Made by a program: the position numbers and the translations under genes
Notes under the pieces: model-generated
The model's database searches: none
The model's input: the letters and a program-made list of their open reading frames with translations, nothing else
What the model was told of the DNA's origin: nothing
In this document: positions 1-8,238 of the stretch, piece after piece
Layout: every line of letters begins with the position of its first letter
How positions within the stretch are numbered: position 1 is the first letter of the stretch
Assembly: GCF_015354505.1 (NCBI RefSeq)
Contig: NZ_JACAFP010000001.1
Span: forward strand, 1 to 64,000
DNA from: Microbacterium sp. UFMG61
Lineage (GTDB): Bacteria; Actinomycetota; Actinomycetes; Actinomycetales; Microbacteriaceae
Direction of reading: 5' to 3'
Length of the DNA stretch: 64,000 bases

Positions 1-178
1 GGGCAGCAGCGGGGGTGGCCGCCGCGTCGGAGGGAAGCGGCTCGACGGGAACGGTCTGGGCGTCGGATGCCTGAGCGGCCGGTGCGGGCGGTGCCGGCGG
101 TGCGGGCGGAGCCGGCGGAGTCGTGCCTGCGGGCAGGTTCTCGGGCGTCTGGTCGGGGGTCGGGTTCTTGTCGTTCAT
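1..178 (-). CDS. N-terminus of proline/alanine-rich protein, possibly HtrA-like protease (partial)
   Basis: Reading leftwards from an ATG at 176-178, the frame stays open to the window edge. It encodes a hydrophilic, low-complexity start (MNDKNPTPDQ, then PPAPP repeats, then an Ala/Asp-rich stretch). No membrane segment or catalytic domain falls inside the window. In actinobacteria such a proline-rich cytoplasmic tail often precedes the single membrane anchor of an HtrA/DegP-type serine protease, and such genes commonly sit beside an OmpR-type two-component system as here. That function is inference from context only. The upstream CTGAAG repeats shared with the response-regulator gene suggest control by that system. 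Confidence 0.6.
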   Translation of the reverse strand, partial: MNDKNPTPDQTPENLPAGTTPPAPPAPPAPPAPAAQASDAQTVPVEPLPSDAAATPAAA

Positions 179-201
179 GACTCGATGTTCTCCCGTGGGT
201 G

Positions 202-238
202 CTGAAGCCACCCTGAAGCCTCCTGAAGCGGTCTTCAG
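202..238 (-). promoter_or_regulatory. Candidate response-regulator site: three CTGAAG direct repeats plus one inverted copy
   Basis: CTGAAG occurs at 202, 213 and 223 (spacings 11 and 10 bp, one helical turn), followed by an inverted CTTCAG at 233-238. Helical-turn direct repeats are the usual binding pattern of OmpR/PhoB-type regulators. The first copy starts 24 bp upstream of the start codon at 178. The same motif lies 24 bp upstream of the response-regulator gene at 3624-3640. Confidence 0.55.
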
Positions 239-262
239 GAACGCTGCTGACCGGCACTCGGC

Positions 263-1546
263 TCAGCCGCGCACCGCGCTCGCCACGTCCGAGAAGGATG
301 CCGGCACGAAGCCGCCGTGCGCCTGCTCGCCGTGCACGAGCTCGCCCGAGCCCGTCTCGGCACTGCCCAGCACGCCCCAGGGGTCGACGATCCGCACGTC
401 GTGACCGTCGAGGTGCAGACGACGGACGCCTTCGAGCAGCATCCGCTGAGCGATGCTGTTGGCCCGCTGCACGCGGTCGAGGTCGATGACGACCGGGTCG
501 TCGCCCGCCGGCTCCTCGGCGAAGCCGCGCAGCACCCGCTCGGCCTCCATGAAGTGCAGGTCGCCGGCGATCTCGTGCACCGCGACGCCGTCGTGCTCGA
601 CCCGACGCGACACCGAGCGGGCCGTGTCGGTCGAGGTCATCAGATGCAGCCCCAGATCGTGGTTCATGCGCTCGAACATGCGCACGCCGCGGGTGCTGTT
701 GCCGTGCGGGTCGAGTCGCGGCGAGAACACGGCGATGCCCACCTGGCCGGGCAGCACCCCCATGAGCCCGCCCGCGACCCCGCTCTTGGCGGGGATGCCG
801 ACCGAGGTCAGCCAGTCTCCCGCGGAGTCGTACATGCCGCACGTCGTCATGACGCTGAGCACCTGCCGGTTGATGACGGGGTCGATGACCTGGTCGCCGT
901 CGGGGGTGCGGCCGCCCGCCGCGAGCACCGACGCCATGCGCGCGAGGTCGCGCACCGTCACCGAGGCCGAGCACTGTCGCGTGTATCCGCGCACCACGTC
1001 GGCGGGGTCGGCGTCGAGGGTGCCCACGGTCCGGAGCATGTAGGCGAGCGCCATGTTGCGGTCGGCGGACGAGATCTCGGACTCGAACACGTCCTCCGCG
1101 ATCGACAGCTCGCGCCCGGCCAGACGGCTGTAGAGGTCGAGGATGCGCCCGACACGAGCATCCGAATCGTCACCGCTGACCAGCGCATGCGCGGCGATCG
1201 CGCCCGCGTTGATCATCGGATTGCGCGGCCGGCCGGTCTCGGGCTCGAGGGAGATCTCGTTGAACGCGTCACCCGAGGGCTCGACGTCGATCCGCTCGAG
1301 CACGGCATCGAGGCCCTGGTCGGCGATCGCGAGGGCATACGTGAACGGCTTCGAGATCGACTGGATCGTGAACTCGACGTCGGCGTCGCCCGCGACGTAG
1401 ACCTCGCCGTCGAGGGTGGCGACAGCGATGGCGAGCTGATCGGGGTCGGCCTGCGCGAGCTCGGGGATGTACGACGCGACCTCTCCGGCATCCTCCCCGC
1501 ACGACTCCATCAGCACGTTCAGATAGTCGATCATGGGGGTCTGCAT
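263..1546 (-). CDS. glsA: Glutaminase with C-terminal STAS domain
   Basis: Glutaminase A family, hydrolysing L-glutamine to glutamate and ammonia in the cytoplasm. The beta-lactamase-like fold is marked by SISKPF (catalytic Ser and Lys in S-x-x-K, about residues 63-66), the MINAGAI stretch and a GIPAKSGVAGG segment near the active site. Residues from about 320 onward form a STAS-like domain, an arrangement seen in bacterial and actinobacterial glutaminases and probably regulatory. I take the ATG at 1546 because GGGAG sits at suitable spacing; another ATG three codons upstream (1555) has almost no spacing to it. The gene lies downstream of the two-component genes on the same strand with a short gap, but its functional link to them is unclear. 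Confidence 0.92.
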   Translation of the reverse strand: MQTPMIDYLNVLMESCGEDAGEVASYIPELAQADPDQLAIAVATLDGEVYVAGDADVEFTIQSISKPFTYALAIADQGLDAVLERIDVEPSGDAFNEISLEPETGRPRNPMINAGAIAAHALVSGDDSDARVGRILDLYSRLAGRELSIAEDVFESEISSADRNMALAYMLRTVGTLDADPADVVRGYTRQCSASVTVRDLARMASVLAAGGRTPDGDQVIDPVINRQVLSVMTTCGMYDSAGDWLTSVGIPAKSGVAGGLMGVLPGQVGIAVFSPRLDPHGNSTRGVRMFERMNHDLGLHLMTSTDTARSVSRRVEHDGVAVHEIAGDLHFMEAERVLRGFAEEPAGDDPVVIDLDRVQRANSIAQRMLLEGVRRLHLDGHDVRIVDPWGVLGSAETGSGELVHGEQAHGGFVPASFSDVASAVRG

Positions 1547-1598
1547 GTGCTCCATGCTCCCATGCGGGGTGCGGCCGGCTGTCGCGCCGGGCCGCTGC

Positions 1599-2930
1599 TC
1601 AGGTCGCGAGAGGCAGCGTCACCACGAATCGTGCGCCGTCCCAGCGGGAGTCGTCGACCGAAACGGTTCCGCCGCTGGCCGCGGCGATCCCCTGCACGAT
1701 CGCGAGGCCGAGGCCACTGCCGCCGGCATCCCGACTGCGAGCTTCGTCGAGCCGCACGAAGCGCTCGAAGATGCGCTCGCGTTCGTCTGCAGGAACGCCG
1801 GCTCCGTCGTCCTCGACGGTCACGAAGACCCATGTGCCCTGCGGGATCACGCTGATCGCGACGTGCCCGGCGCTGTGCCTCGCCGCGTTGTCGGCGAGAT
1901 TGCGCAGAAGCTGCCCGAGAAGGCGCGGGTCGCCCTCGACGCGGGCCGCCTGGATGCCGGACCCGTCGACCTCCACCCCGCGCGACCGCAGTCGACGTAC
2001 CTCGCCGAGGGCCAGATCATCGAGGTCGACCGACTCGTCATGCGTGCCGCCGCCCTCGTCGAGCCGCGCGAGGAGCAGCAGCGATTCGACGATGCCCTGC
2101 AGCCGAAGGCCCTCGTCGGAGACGACCTCGGCGAGCTCGTCGATGCTCGTGGTGGCCGGGTGCGTCTGCGCGAGCTCGGCGTGCTGGCGGATCGTCGCGA
2201 GGGGCGAGCGCAGCTCGTGGGAGGCATCCGAGACGAAGCGTCGCTGCGCGGTCGCCGACGCGTCGAGGCGGTCGAGCATCCGGTTCATGGTGGTGGCGAG
2301 CGCCGCGATCTCGTCGGACGACGGCGGCACCTCGACGCGGTTGTGCAGGTGCTCGGCGGTGATGCCGTCGACCTCTTCGCGGATGCGGGTGACAGGCTTC
2401 AGGGCCCGGCCCACGACGAGCCAGGTCGTGACGGCGACGAGCACGAGCAGCAGGGGCAGCGCGACCGCGAGCAGCACGCCCACGGTCGACAGGGTCTCGT
2501 CGTCGTCCTCGATCGGGACGGCGAGCACGAGGGTCTGGTCGTCGTCGATGTCGTCCGAGACGACCAGCATCGGTGTGCCGTCGACCATCACCCGCCGCGG
2601 ATCGCCGGAGATCGGCAGCGCGCTCGAGCCGAGGTCGTCACGGGCGTCTTCGCTCGCCGAGCGCACCGAGCCGTCGGCGCCGATGATCTGCACGAGTTCG
2701 TCGTCGAGGGTGTCGATGCCGCGGCCGCCACCAGGGCCTCCGCCGGGTCCGTCGAGACGCTCGGTCAGTTCGTCGAGGCGCTGTTCGGCGGCGCGCTCGG
2801 CGCTGGCATGGATGCTGGAACTCAGGATGCTGTAGAACGAGAACGCGCCGATGAGCAGTGCGACGGCGACGACGAGGGTCGCGCCGAGGGTCGTGCGGGC
2901 ACGCACCGATTTCCAGGGCCGGCTAGCCAC
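1599..2930 (-). CDS. Two-component sensor histidine kinase
   Basis: Membrane histidine kinase of about 443 residues. One transmembrane helix lies near residues 15-35 (TLGATLVVAVALLIGAFSF), followed by an extracytoplasmic sensor region of about 100 residues rich in Asp, a second helix (VLLAVALPLLLVLVAVTTWL), a HAMP linker, a HisKA box with the phospho-acceptor His in SDASHELRSPLATIRQH, and a HATPase domain (N-box LRNLADNAARHS, G-box GGSGLGLAIV). The likely start is the GTG at 2930, which overlaps the end of the response-regulator gene by 8 bp and implies translational coupling; an ATG nine codons upstream (2957) is also possible. It phosphorylates the adjacent regulator. The signal is unknown. 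Confidence 0.93.
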   Translation of the reverse strand: MASRPWKSVRARTTLGATLVVAVALLIGAFSFYSILSSSIHASAERAAEQRLDELTERLDGPGGGPGGGRGIDTLDDELVQIIGADGSVRSASEDARDDLGSSALPISGDPRRVMVDGTPMLVVSDDIDDDQTLVLAVPIEDDDETLSTVGVLLAVALPLLLVLVAVTTWLVVGRALKPVTRIREEVDGITAEHLHNRVEVPPSSDEIAALATTMNRMLDRLDASATAQRRFVSDASHELRSPLATIRQHAELAQTHPATTSIDELAEVVSDEGLRLQGIVESLLLLARLDEGGGTHDESVDLDDLALGEVRRLRSRGVEVDGSGIQAARVEGDPRLLGQLLRNLADNAARHSAGHVAISVIPQGTWVFVTVEDDGAGVPADERERIFERFVRLDEARSRDAGGSGLGLAIVQGIAAASGGTVSVDDSRWDGARFVVTLPLAT

Positions 2931-3600
2931 CGTCCGCCGCCAATCGGTAGCCGGCACCGCGGATGGTCTCGATCGCCTCGCGTCCGAAGGGCTTGTCGAG
3001 CTTGCGGCGCAGGTGGCCCACGTACACCTCGACGATGTTCGGGTCGCCGTCGAAGTCGTCGTCCCACACGCCCTCGATCAGCGAGCGCTTCGACAGCACC
3101 TGTCCGCGGTGGCGCATCAGGTACTCGAGCACGGCGAACTCGCGGGCCGTCAGCGTGACCGGCGTCTCGCCGCGCCAGACGTGGTGAGACGACGGATCGA
3201 GCTTCAGGTCGCCGGCTTCGAGCACGGCGGGTCGTGCGACGGCACCGCGGCGGACGAGGGCGCGGATGCGGGCGACGAGGATCGCGAAGGAGAACGGCTT
3301 CGTGACGTAGTCGTCGGCGCCCGTCTCGAGGGCCTCGACCTGATCCCACTCGCCGTCCTTCGCGGTGAGCATGAGCACGGGCGTCCAGTTCTCCTCGGCG
3401 CGCAACGCCTCGCACACCTTCCAGCCGCTCATGCCGGGCATCATGAGGTCGAGCACGATCGCGTCGTATCGGGTCTCGCGCGCACGCCACAGCCCGTCGA
3501 CGCCGTTGTTCGCGACGTCCACCGCGAAACCCTCGGCCTCGAGCCCCCGGCGAACGGCGTCGGCCAACCGCACCTCGTCGTCCACCACCAGGATCCGCAT
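2923..3600 (-). CDS. OmpR-family DNA-binding response regulator
   Basis: 225 residues. The N-terminal receiver domain has the acidic pair VVDDE, the phospho-acceptor Asp in IVLDLMMPG, the conserved Thr (MLTAKDG) and Lys (YVTKPFSF). The C-terminal winged helix (from about residue 130; LTAREFAVLEYLMRHRGQVLSK... and YVGHLRRKLDKPFG) is of the OmpR/PhoB class. It is the first gene of an operon with the overlapping kinase. Two CTGAA direct repeats 11 bp apart sit 24 bp upstream of its start, suggesting autoregulation. It is divergent from the lipoprotein gene at 3827. Confidence 0.95.
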   Translation of the reverse strand: MRILVVDDEVRLADAVRRGLEAEGFAVDVANNGVDGLWRARETRYDAIVLDLMMPGMSGWKVCEALRAEENWTPVLMLTAKDGEWDQVEALETGADDYVTKPFSFAILVARIRALVRRGAVARPAVLEAGDLKLDPSSHHVWRGETPVTLTAREFAVLEYLMRHRGQVLSKRSLIEGVWDDDFDGDPNIVEVYVGHLRRKLDKPFGREAIETIRGAGYRLAADGG

Positions 3601-3623
3601 TCCTCCAGTGTGGCGGGCGCACG

Positions 3624-3640
3624 CTGAATCCGCGCTGAAG
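3624..3640 (-). promoter_or_regulatory. Candidate autoregulatory site, CTGAAT-N5-CTGAAG
   Basis: CTGAAT at 3624-3629 and CTGAAG at 3635-3640 form an 11-bp-spaced direct repeat upstream of the response-regulator gene. It matches the triple repeat at 202-228 in sequence, period and distance (24 bp) to the start codon. Confidence 0.5.
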
Positions 3641-3826
3641 CGGGGCAGATCGCCTCATGCTCGCGCTCTGCTGACAGCTCCGGTCGGGCGGAGAACTCCA
3701 CCTTGGGCGGAGAGGGCGCCCGAGATCCACCGCCCCACAGGGAGATCACCGTTCCACAGGGAGGACATGCGAAGCGGAGCGCAGGGAAGGGTTGGCCCAG
3801 GGCAACCCCTGTGGTTGCATGAGGGC

Positions 3827-4366
3827 ATGACCGGAATCCGGGGGGACAGGTCGAGAGGTGCACGTCTGCTTCTCGTCATCGCGACGACCACGCTGCTCGC
3901 GGGCTGCGCGACCGCGACGGCCGGCCCACCGGGAGCAGCATCGCCCTCTGCATCCCCGAGCCCCACTCCGACCGCCGCGTGTCCGCAGGTCGAAGGCGTC
4001 GAGCTGCCTCCGGACTGCGCTCCGTACGACCCTGACCACGCGATGGCGCAGAACGATCGCTACCGCGACCGGATGGAGCTCTCGGACGAGAGCCGAGGCG
4101 CCGCCGAGAAGCCGGCCGCTGACGTGCGCGCGGCGCTCGAGACGCTCCGGACCTCGGGGGCCATCTCGGTCGAGGCGGTGGAAGACGCGTTCGCGGATGC
4201 GGGCATCGACGGAGTCCAGACGATCGGCGACGAGCGAGCGGTCGCTTTCGGCGCCGCGGCGCCGGAGGGCGGCTGCATCTTCGGCGAGGTGTCGGCCGAC
4301 GTGCTCACGGTCGAGATCGGCGGCATCATCATGGACGGCGGATGCCTGCCGGCGGTCGGACACTGA
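3827..4366 (+). CDS. Small lipoprotein, function unknown
   Basis: 179 residues. A signal peptide of type II carries a twin-Arg-like basic start (MTGIRGDRSRGAR), a hydrophobic core and the lipobox LLAGC with the lipidated Cys near residue 27. A Ser/Pro/Thr-rich linker (about residues 30-50) tethers a globular C-terminal half containing two Cys residues after the linker and two near the end, which could pair as disulphides outside the membrane. I do not recognise the C-terminal domain. It is divergent from the two-component operon. I chose the ATG at 3827 because it opens the signal peptide directly. Confidence 0.8.
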   Translation: MTGIRGDRSRGARLLLVIATTTLLAGCATATAGPPGAASPSASPSPTPTAACPQVEGVELPPDCAPYDPDHAMAQNDRYRDRMELSDESRGAAEKPAADVRAALETLRTSGAISVEAVEDAFADAGIDGVQTIGDERAVAFGAAAPEGGCIFGEVSADVLTVEIGGIIMDGGCLPAVGH

Positions 4367-4390
4367 TCCCGCCGCCGACAGACCCGGGGG

Positions 4391-4597
4391 TCACACGTCG
4401 GTGCGGAAGCCCGATGCCTTGTGCGTGCCGTCGCAGAACGGCTTGATCGTCGAGAGTCCGCAGCGGCACAGCGCCACCGTGCGTCGCGTCACCTCGATCG
4501 GCTCGCCGTCGGAGGTCTCGAGCACCGCGGCCCCGCGTACGAGCAACGGCCCGTCGGGGTAGGCCGTGATCGTGACGGCATCCTCGTGCCCGCTCAT
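4391..4597 (-). CDS. CDGSH iron-sulfur domain protein
   Basis: 68 residues. The C-terminal motif CRCGLSTIKPFCDGTH matches the CDGSH (mitoNEET-type) signature C-x-C-(x)n-[ST]-x-x-P-[FY]-C-D-G-[ST]-H, in which three Cys and one His bind a [2Fe-2S] cluster. Such proteins act in electron transfer or iron-sulfur handling. Its start overlaps the stop of the upstream haem-oxygenase-like gene by 4 bp (ATGA), so the two are co-translated and probably act together. Confidence 0.92.
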   Translation of the reverse strand: MSGHEDAVTITAYPDGPLLVRGAAVLETSDGEPIEVTRRTVALCRCGLSTIKPFCDGTHKASGFRTDV

Positions 4598-5634
4598 CGG
4601 GCATCCCGCTGTCGCAGCGACGATTCGCCGCGCATCCAGGAATCGAGCATGTGCCCGGCCGCCCAGCCGTCGACGGTGAGGCAGGCGGATGCTCCGAACA
4701 TGATGTCGGCCAGCAGCTCGGGATGGTCCTCGGCCAGTCCGCCGGCGAGGTCGCGCGCCGCGATCTGCTCGTGCACGGCATCCGCTTCGACGTGCTCGTC
4801 GAAGTAGTCGGTGACGTCCTCTGTGAAGCCGAGACGCCGCAGGCCGTCGGCATACAGCCGGTTCGGGATCGACGAGGTCATCTCGAACGCGGCCAGGTGG
4901 CCGACGATCGCCCCGACGAGGCGGCGATTGAGGCCGAACATCGACATGGAGTTGAGCGAGGCGAGGGTGATCGCGGGCACGTCGTCGACGTAGCCGCCGT
5001 AGGTGTCGTCGAGTCCGGCACCGCGCATCGCCCGCGCGAAGATCGTCGCGTGCACACGGTCGGGGCGCCCCGCGCCGTACTCGTCGGACTGGATCTCGAC
5101 GAGCGCCGCCTTCGCCCTGCCGCTGAGACGGGGGATCGCCCAGGAGTGCGGATCGGCCTCACGCAGCGTGTAGATCGAGCGCTGCATGAAGAACTCGTGC
5201 ATCTGCTCCTCGGTCGCCTTCTTCGCGACGTACCGCGACAGGCTCGGGCCGGTGTCGGCCTCGGCGAGGGCGAAGAGCGCGCGGCCGACGGCATCCACCG
5301 TCGGCTCGGGCAGGTCAGGCATCGGCACGGACGCCCGTAGCGCCTGCTCGAACGCGTGCTCGAGAAGACCCCGCGCCGCGACGACACCCGGGTCCCACTC
5401 GAGGGTCGGGTCGAGGTCGGGCAGCGAGCCGTATGACGAGGCGTAGAGCACGAAGAGAGCGAGCTGGATGTCGTCGTCGCGCACGACATCGGCGCTCGCC
5501 GCCAGCGCCCCCTCGGCCTCAGCGCCGAGACCGACATCGTCGCCTCCGGTCAGACGGCGGATGACGGCGTCGCTGAGCGGGCCACGCGCGGTGATGCCGT
5601 GGAGTGCGGACGGGGTGAGTGCTGTCGCGGACAT
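4594..5634 (-). CDS. Iron-containing redox enzyme, haem-oxygenase-like fold
   Basis: About 346 residues from the ATG at 5634, which has GGGAG upstream; the frame is open further upstream but without a good ribosome site. The helical sequence has acidic/His positions typical of the haem-oxygenase-like diiron superfamily: EEQMHEFF, QSDEYGAGRPDRVHATIF, MSMFGLNRRLVGAIVGHLAAFEMTSS and YFDEHVEADAVHE. These E/H patterns on long helices are the expected di-metal ligands. The superfamily includes N-oxygenases and C-C cleaving oxidases, so the substrate cannot be named. Coupling to a CDGSH protein suggests that protein is its electron donor or iron partner. Confidence 0.8.
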   Translation of the reverse strand: MSATALTPSALHGITARGPLSDAVIRRLTGGDDVGLGAEAEGALAASADVVRDDDIQLALFVLYASSYGSLPDLDPTLEWDPGVVAARGLLEHAFEQALRASVPMPDLPEPTVDAVGRALFALAEADTGPSLSRYVAKKATEEQMHEFFMQRSIYTLREADPHSWAIPRLSGRAKAALVEIQSDEYGAGRPDRVHATIFARAMRGAGLDDTYGGYVDDVPAITLASLNSMSMFGLNRRLVGAIVGHLAAFEMTSSIPNRLYADGLRRLGFTEDVTDYFDEHVEADAVHEQIAARDLAGGLAEDHPELLADIMFGASACLTVDGWAAGHMLDSWMRGESSLRQRDAR

Positions 5635-5777
5635 GGAAGCTCCCAAAGATCGGATGCTCTCACTCTCACCCCGGCTCGCCGATGCGAGAAGGGTCTTGAC
5701 GGAACGCACCGCGTGGGGGAGGGTGCCCCTCACGCATCCGGATCTGCGACGTCTGCCGCGCCGCCTAGGCTGGAGAC

Positions 5778-5957
5778 ATGAACAAGAACTCGCTCTGGAC
5801 CATCGTCGGCGTCATCCTCGCCGTGGTGATCGCCTGGTGGATCGTCAGCGCGCTGTTCTCGATCCTGTGGTTCATCGCCAAGCTCGCGATCGTGCTCGTC
5901 GTCGCGGTCGTGGTGTTCCTGGTGCTGCGGGGGCTCTTCAGCTCGAAGGCCGAGTAG
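5778..5957 (+). CDS. Small two-helix membrane protein
   Basis: 59 residues starting MNKNSLWTIVGVILAVVIAW and ending SSKAE. Almost the whole chain is hydrophobic, forming two transmembrane helices with a short hinge around residue 30. GGAGAC lies just upstream of the ATG. Small proteins of this kind are common and mostly uncharacterised in Microbacteriaceae. The gene is divergent from the haem-oxygenase-like operon. Confidence 0.75.
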   Translation: MNKNSLWTIVGVILAVVIAWWIVSALFSILWFIAKLAIVLVVAVVVFLVLRGLFSSKAE

Positions 5958-5973
5958 CTCCGGTGGGCGCCGG

Positions 5974-7359
5974 TCAGGCGACCGGAGCCTTCGCGCCCAC
6001 CCGGTAGCGGGCCGCGCGATGCGTGTCCTGCACGCGATCGCCCTTGCCCTGCAGCTTGTTACGCAGCGTGCCAGGGGTGTACTCGTTCGGGTAGACGCCG
6101 CGCTCTCGGAGCACCGGGATGACGTGCTCGATGACGTCCTGCCACGTGCCGGGGGTGACCGCGTAGGCGAGATTGAAGCCGTCGATGTCGGTCTCCTCGA
6201 CCCACGACTGCAGCTCGTCGGCGATCTCCACGCCCGAACCGACGACGGTCGGCCCGAGACCGCCGATCGCGTTGTGGCGGCCGAAGTCGCCGACGGTCCA
6301 CTCGCGTCCGAGGTCGGCCTCCTCCTTCAGATGCTGCAGCACCGACTGGATCGCATTCGACTCGACGTTGCCGACAGGCTCGTCCTCCGCATACTGCGAG
6401 AGGTCGACGCCCATCCAGCCGGACATGAAGGTCAATGCGCCCTCGGGGCTCGCATACGAGAGGTACTCGGCGTGCTTCGCCGCGGCATCCTCGCTCGTCG
6501 CCCCGGTGATGACCGTGAGCAGTGTGTAGATCTTCGCGTCGTACCGGTCGCGACCGGCATCCTCGAGGGCGTCGCGGATGCGCTTGACGGTGCCGGCGAG
6601 CACCTCCTTCGAGGGCGCGGCGACGAAGATCGCCTCGGCGTTCTCCGAGGCGAAGCGCACACCGCGGGGGCTGGCTCCGGCCTGGTAGATGACCGGCGTG
6701 CGCTGCGGCGACGGCTCGGAGATGTGGATGCCGGGAACGCTGAAGTGCTTTCCCTCATGGCCGATCGGGTGCACCTTCGCCGGGTCGGTGAAGATGCCGC
6801 GCTCGCGGTCCTCGACGACGGCGTCGTCTTCCCACGAGCCTTCCCACAGCTTGTAGAGCACCTCGACGTACTCGTCGGCGTGGTCGTAGCGATCGTCGTG
6901 CGCGAGCTGGTCGGTCTGGCCCATGTTGCGGGCGGCGCTGGGCAGGTAGCCGGTCACGACGTTCCATCCGACGCGTCCGTTGGTCAGGTGATCGAGCGTG
7001 CTGAGGCGTCGGGCGAACGGATACGGATGCTCGAACGCGGTGCCCGCCGTGATGCCGAAGCCGAGGTGCTCGGTGACGGCGGCCATGGCGCTCACGAGCA
7101 GGATCGGGTCGTTCACCGGAACCTGGGCGCCGTTGCGGATCGCCGCCTCGTTCGTGCCGCCGTAGACGTCGTAGGTGCCGAGGACGTCGGCGATGAAGAT
7201 GCCGTCGAAGGTCGCGCTCTCGAGAAGCTTCGCGAGGTCGGTCCAGTACGAGATGGTGTTGTACTGACGCGAGCGGTCGTCGGGATGCCGCCACAGCCCG
7301 GACGACTGGTGGGCGACGCAGTTCATGTCGAAGGCGTTGAAGCGGATCTGACGGGTCAT
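5974..7359 (-). CDS. LLM-class flavin-dependent monooxygenase (NtaA/SnaA/DszA type)
   Basis: 461 residues from the ATG at 7359. The start MTRQIRFNAFDMNCVAHQSSGLWRHP, the segment NVVTGYL and the insert pattern YVEVLYKLWEGSWEDDAV are typical of the NtaA/SnaA/DszA branch of bacterial-luciferase-like enzymes, which use FMNH2 from a separate reductase to oxidise chelates, alkyl sulfonates or sulfur heterocycles. The C-terminal GFNLAYAVTPGTWQDVIEHVIPVLRE is a family hallmark. No flavin reductase or transporter is adjacent, so the substrate is unknown. A 61-bp inverted-repeat element lies 84 bp upstream. Confidence 0.9.
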   Translation of the reverse strand: MTRQIRFNAFDMNCVAHQSSGLWRHPDDRSRQYNTISYWTDLAKLLESATFDGIFIADVLGTYDVYGGTNEAAIRNGAQVPVNDPILLVSAMAAVTEHLGFGITAGTAFEHPYPFARRLSTLDHLTNGRVGWNVVTGYLPSAARNMGQTDQLAHDDRYDHADEYVEVLYKLWEGSWEDDAVVEDRERGIFTDPAKVHPIGHEGKHFSVPGIHISEPSPQRTPVIYQAGASPRGVRFASENAEAIFVAAPSKEVLAGTVKRIRDALEDAGRDRYDAKIYTLLTVITGATSEDAAAKHAEYLSYASPEGALTFMSGWMGVDLSQYAEDEPVGNVESNAIQSVLQHLKEEADLGREWTVGDFGRHNAIGGLGPTVVGSGVEIADELQSWVEETDIDGFNLAYAVTPGTWQDVIEHVIPVLRERGVYPNEYTPGTLRNKLQGKGDRVQDTHRAARYRVGAKAPVA

Positions 7360-7442
7360 GGGGACTAGCAAACCCGCCGAGCACCTGACCGGCCACCCCC
7401 GTCGACACGAGCCGACACATTCCGGGCCGCCGCCCCCCATGC

Positions 7443-7503
7443 TTTCGAATCGCTCACCTTGCAGTTTCTGCCCGGCTCGACCTGCAAAGTGCGCTACTCG
7501 AAA
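7443..7503. repeat. 61-bp inverted-repeat element, copy A
   Basis: Arms 7443-7464 and 7482-7503 (22 bp each, 18 of 22 pairing) flank a 17-bp loop. The half-site resembles TTCGAATCGCGCACTTTGCA. It lies 3 bp past the stop of pnuC and upstream of the monooxygenase gene. Copies B (19464-19524) and C (35843-35903) have identical arm and loop lengths. Copy A is the most diverged. Confidence 0.8.
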
Positions 7504-7506
7504 GGG

Positions 7507-8238
7507 TCAGTGGTGGTCGCCGTCGACGGTCTTCATCGTGGAGGTGATCGGCCGCGGGTCGGGCATGAGCGTGTCGACCTGCGGTTTGTCATGCGCCTGC
7601 GCGCGGCACCAGACGACGAAGCCGACAGCCGTGAAGACGCCGTAGAAGACGTACATGAACCCGGTCGCGTAGAAGCCCGAGCTGAACAGCAGCGGCACGC
7701 CGACGATGTCGACCGCGATCCAGATCAGCCAGAACTCGGTCCACCCCTTGGCCATGCCGTAGGTGGCGAGCAGGGAGCCGACGAACGTCCAGGCATCCGC
7801 CCAGACCGGTTCGTACGAACCGAGCAGCCGGAACAGCGGGGTCAGCGCGACCGTGCCGATGATCATCACGAGCACCAGCCCGATGCGGGCGCTGTTCGGA
7901 GCCCATCGCGGGGTCACGCGTCCGCCGTCGGAGGCCGCCTGGCGCCAGCGCACCCAGCCGTAGATCGCGACGACGATGAACATCACCTGCCGGCCGGCCT
8001 GGCCCAGCAGGTGCGGCAGCTCGTGGTCGGGGTTCAGGATCGTGCCGAGGAACACCGTGAGCAGCAGCACGTTGCCGACGATGCCCACGGGCCACGCCCA
8101 GATCTTGCGGCGCATGCCGCCGAGCGCGCTCGCGAGGCCGAAGACGTTGCCGACGACCTCGCGCACGAGCAGCGCCTGCCCGCCCGGCAGCACCCACTGC
8201 GAGTTGAAGGCGTCGACGAGCCAGAGGAAGACGTTCAC
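7507..8238 (-). CDS. pnuC: Nicotinamide mononucleotide/riboside transporter PnuC
   Basis: 243 residues, seven to eight hydrophobic helices. The N-terminal pattern LREVVGNVFGLASALGG...KIWAWPVGIVGNVLL and the segment TEFWLIWIAVDIVGVPLLF match the PnuC family, which takes up nicotinamide riboside by facilitated diffusion with intracellular trapping. The start overlaps the stop of the upstream acetyltransferase gene by 4 bp. No NadR-type kinase is nearby. Substrate could also be another vitamin nucleoside (PnuC, PnuT and PnuX share the fold). Confidence 0.9.
   Translation of the reverse strand: MNVFLWLVDAFNSQWVLPGGQALLVREVVGNVFGLASALGGMRRKIWAWPVGIVGNVLLLTVFLGTILNPDHELPHLLGQAGRQVMFIVVAIYGWVRWRQAASDGGRVTPRWAPNSARIGLVLVMIIGTVALTPLFRLLGSYEPVWADAWTFVGSLLATYGMAKGWTEFWLIWIAVDIVGVPLLFSSGFYATGFMYVFYGVFTAVGFVVWCRAQAHDKPQVDTLMPDPRPITSTMKTVDGDHH

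Noticed and set aside
317..1855. 512-codon open frame on the plus strand opposite the glutaminase gene
   Set aside because: Antisense shadow: its residues lack any domain and are dominated by Arg/His/Val expected from the complement of high-GC coding DNA.
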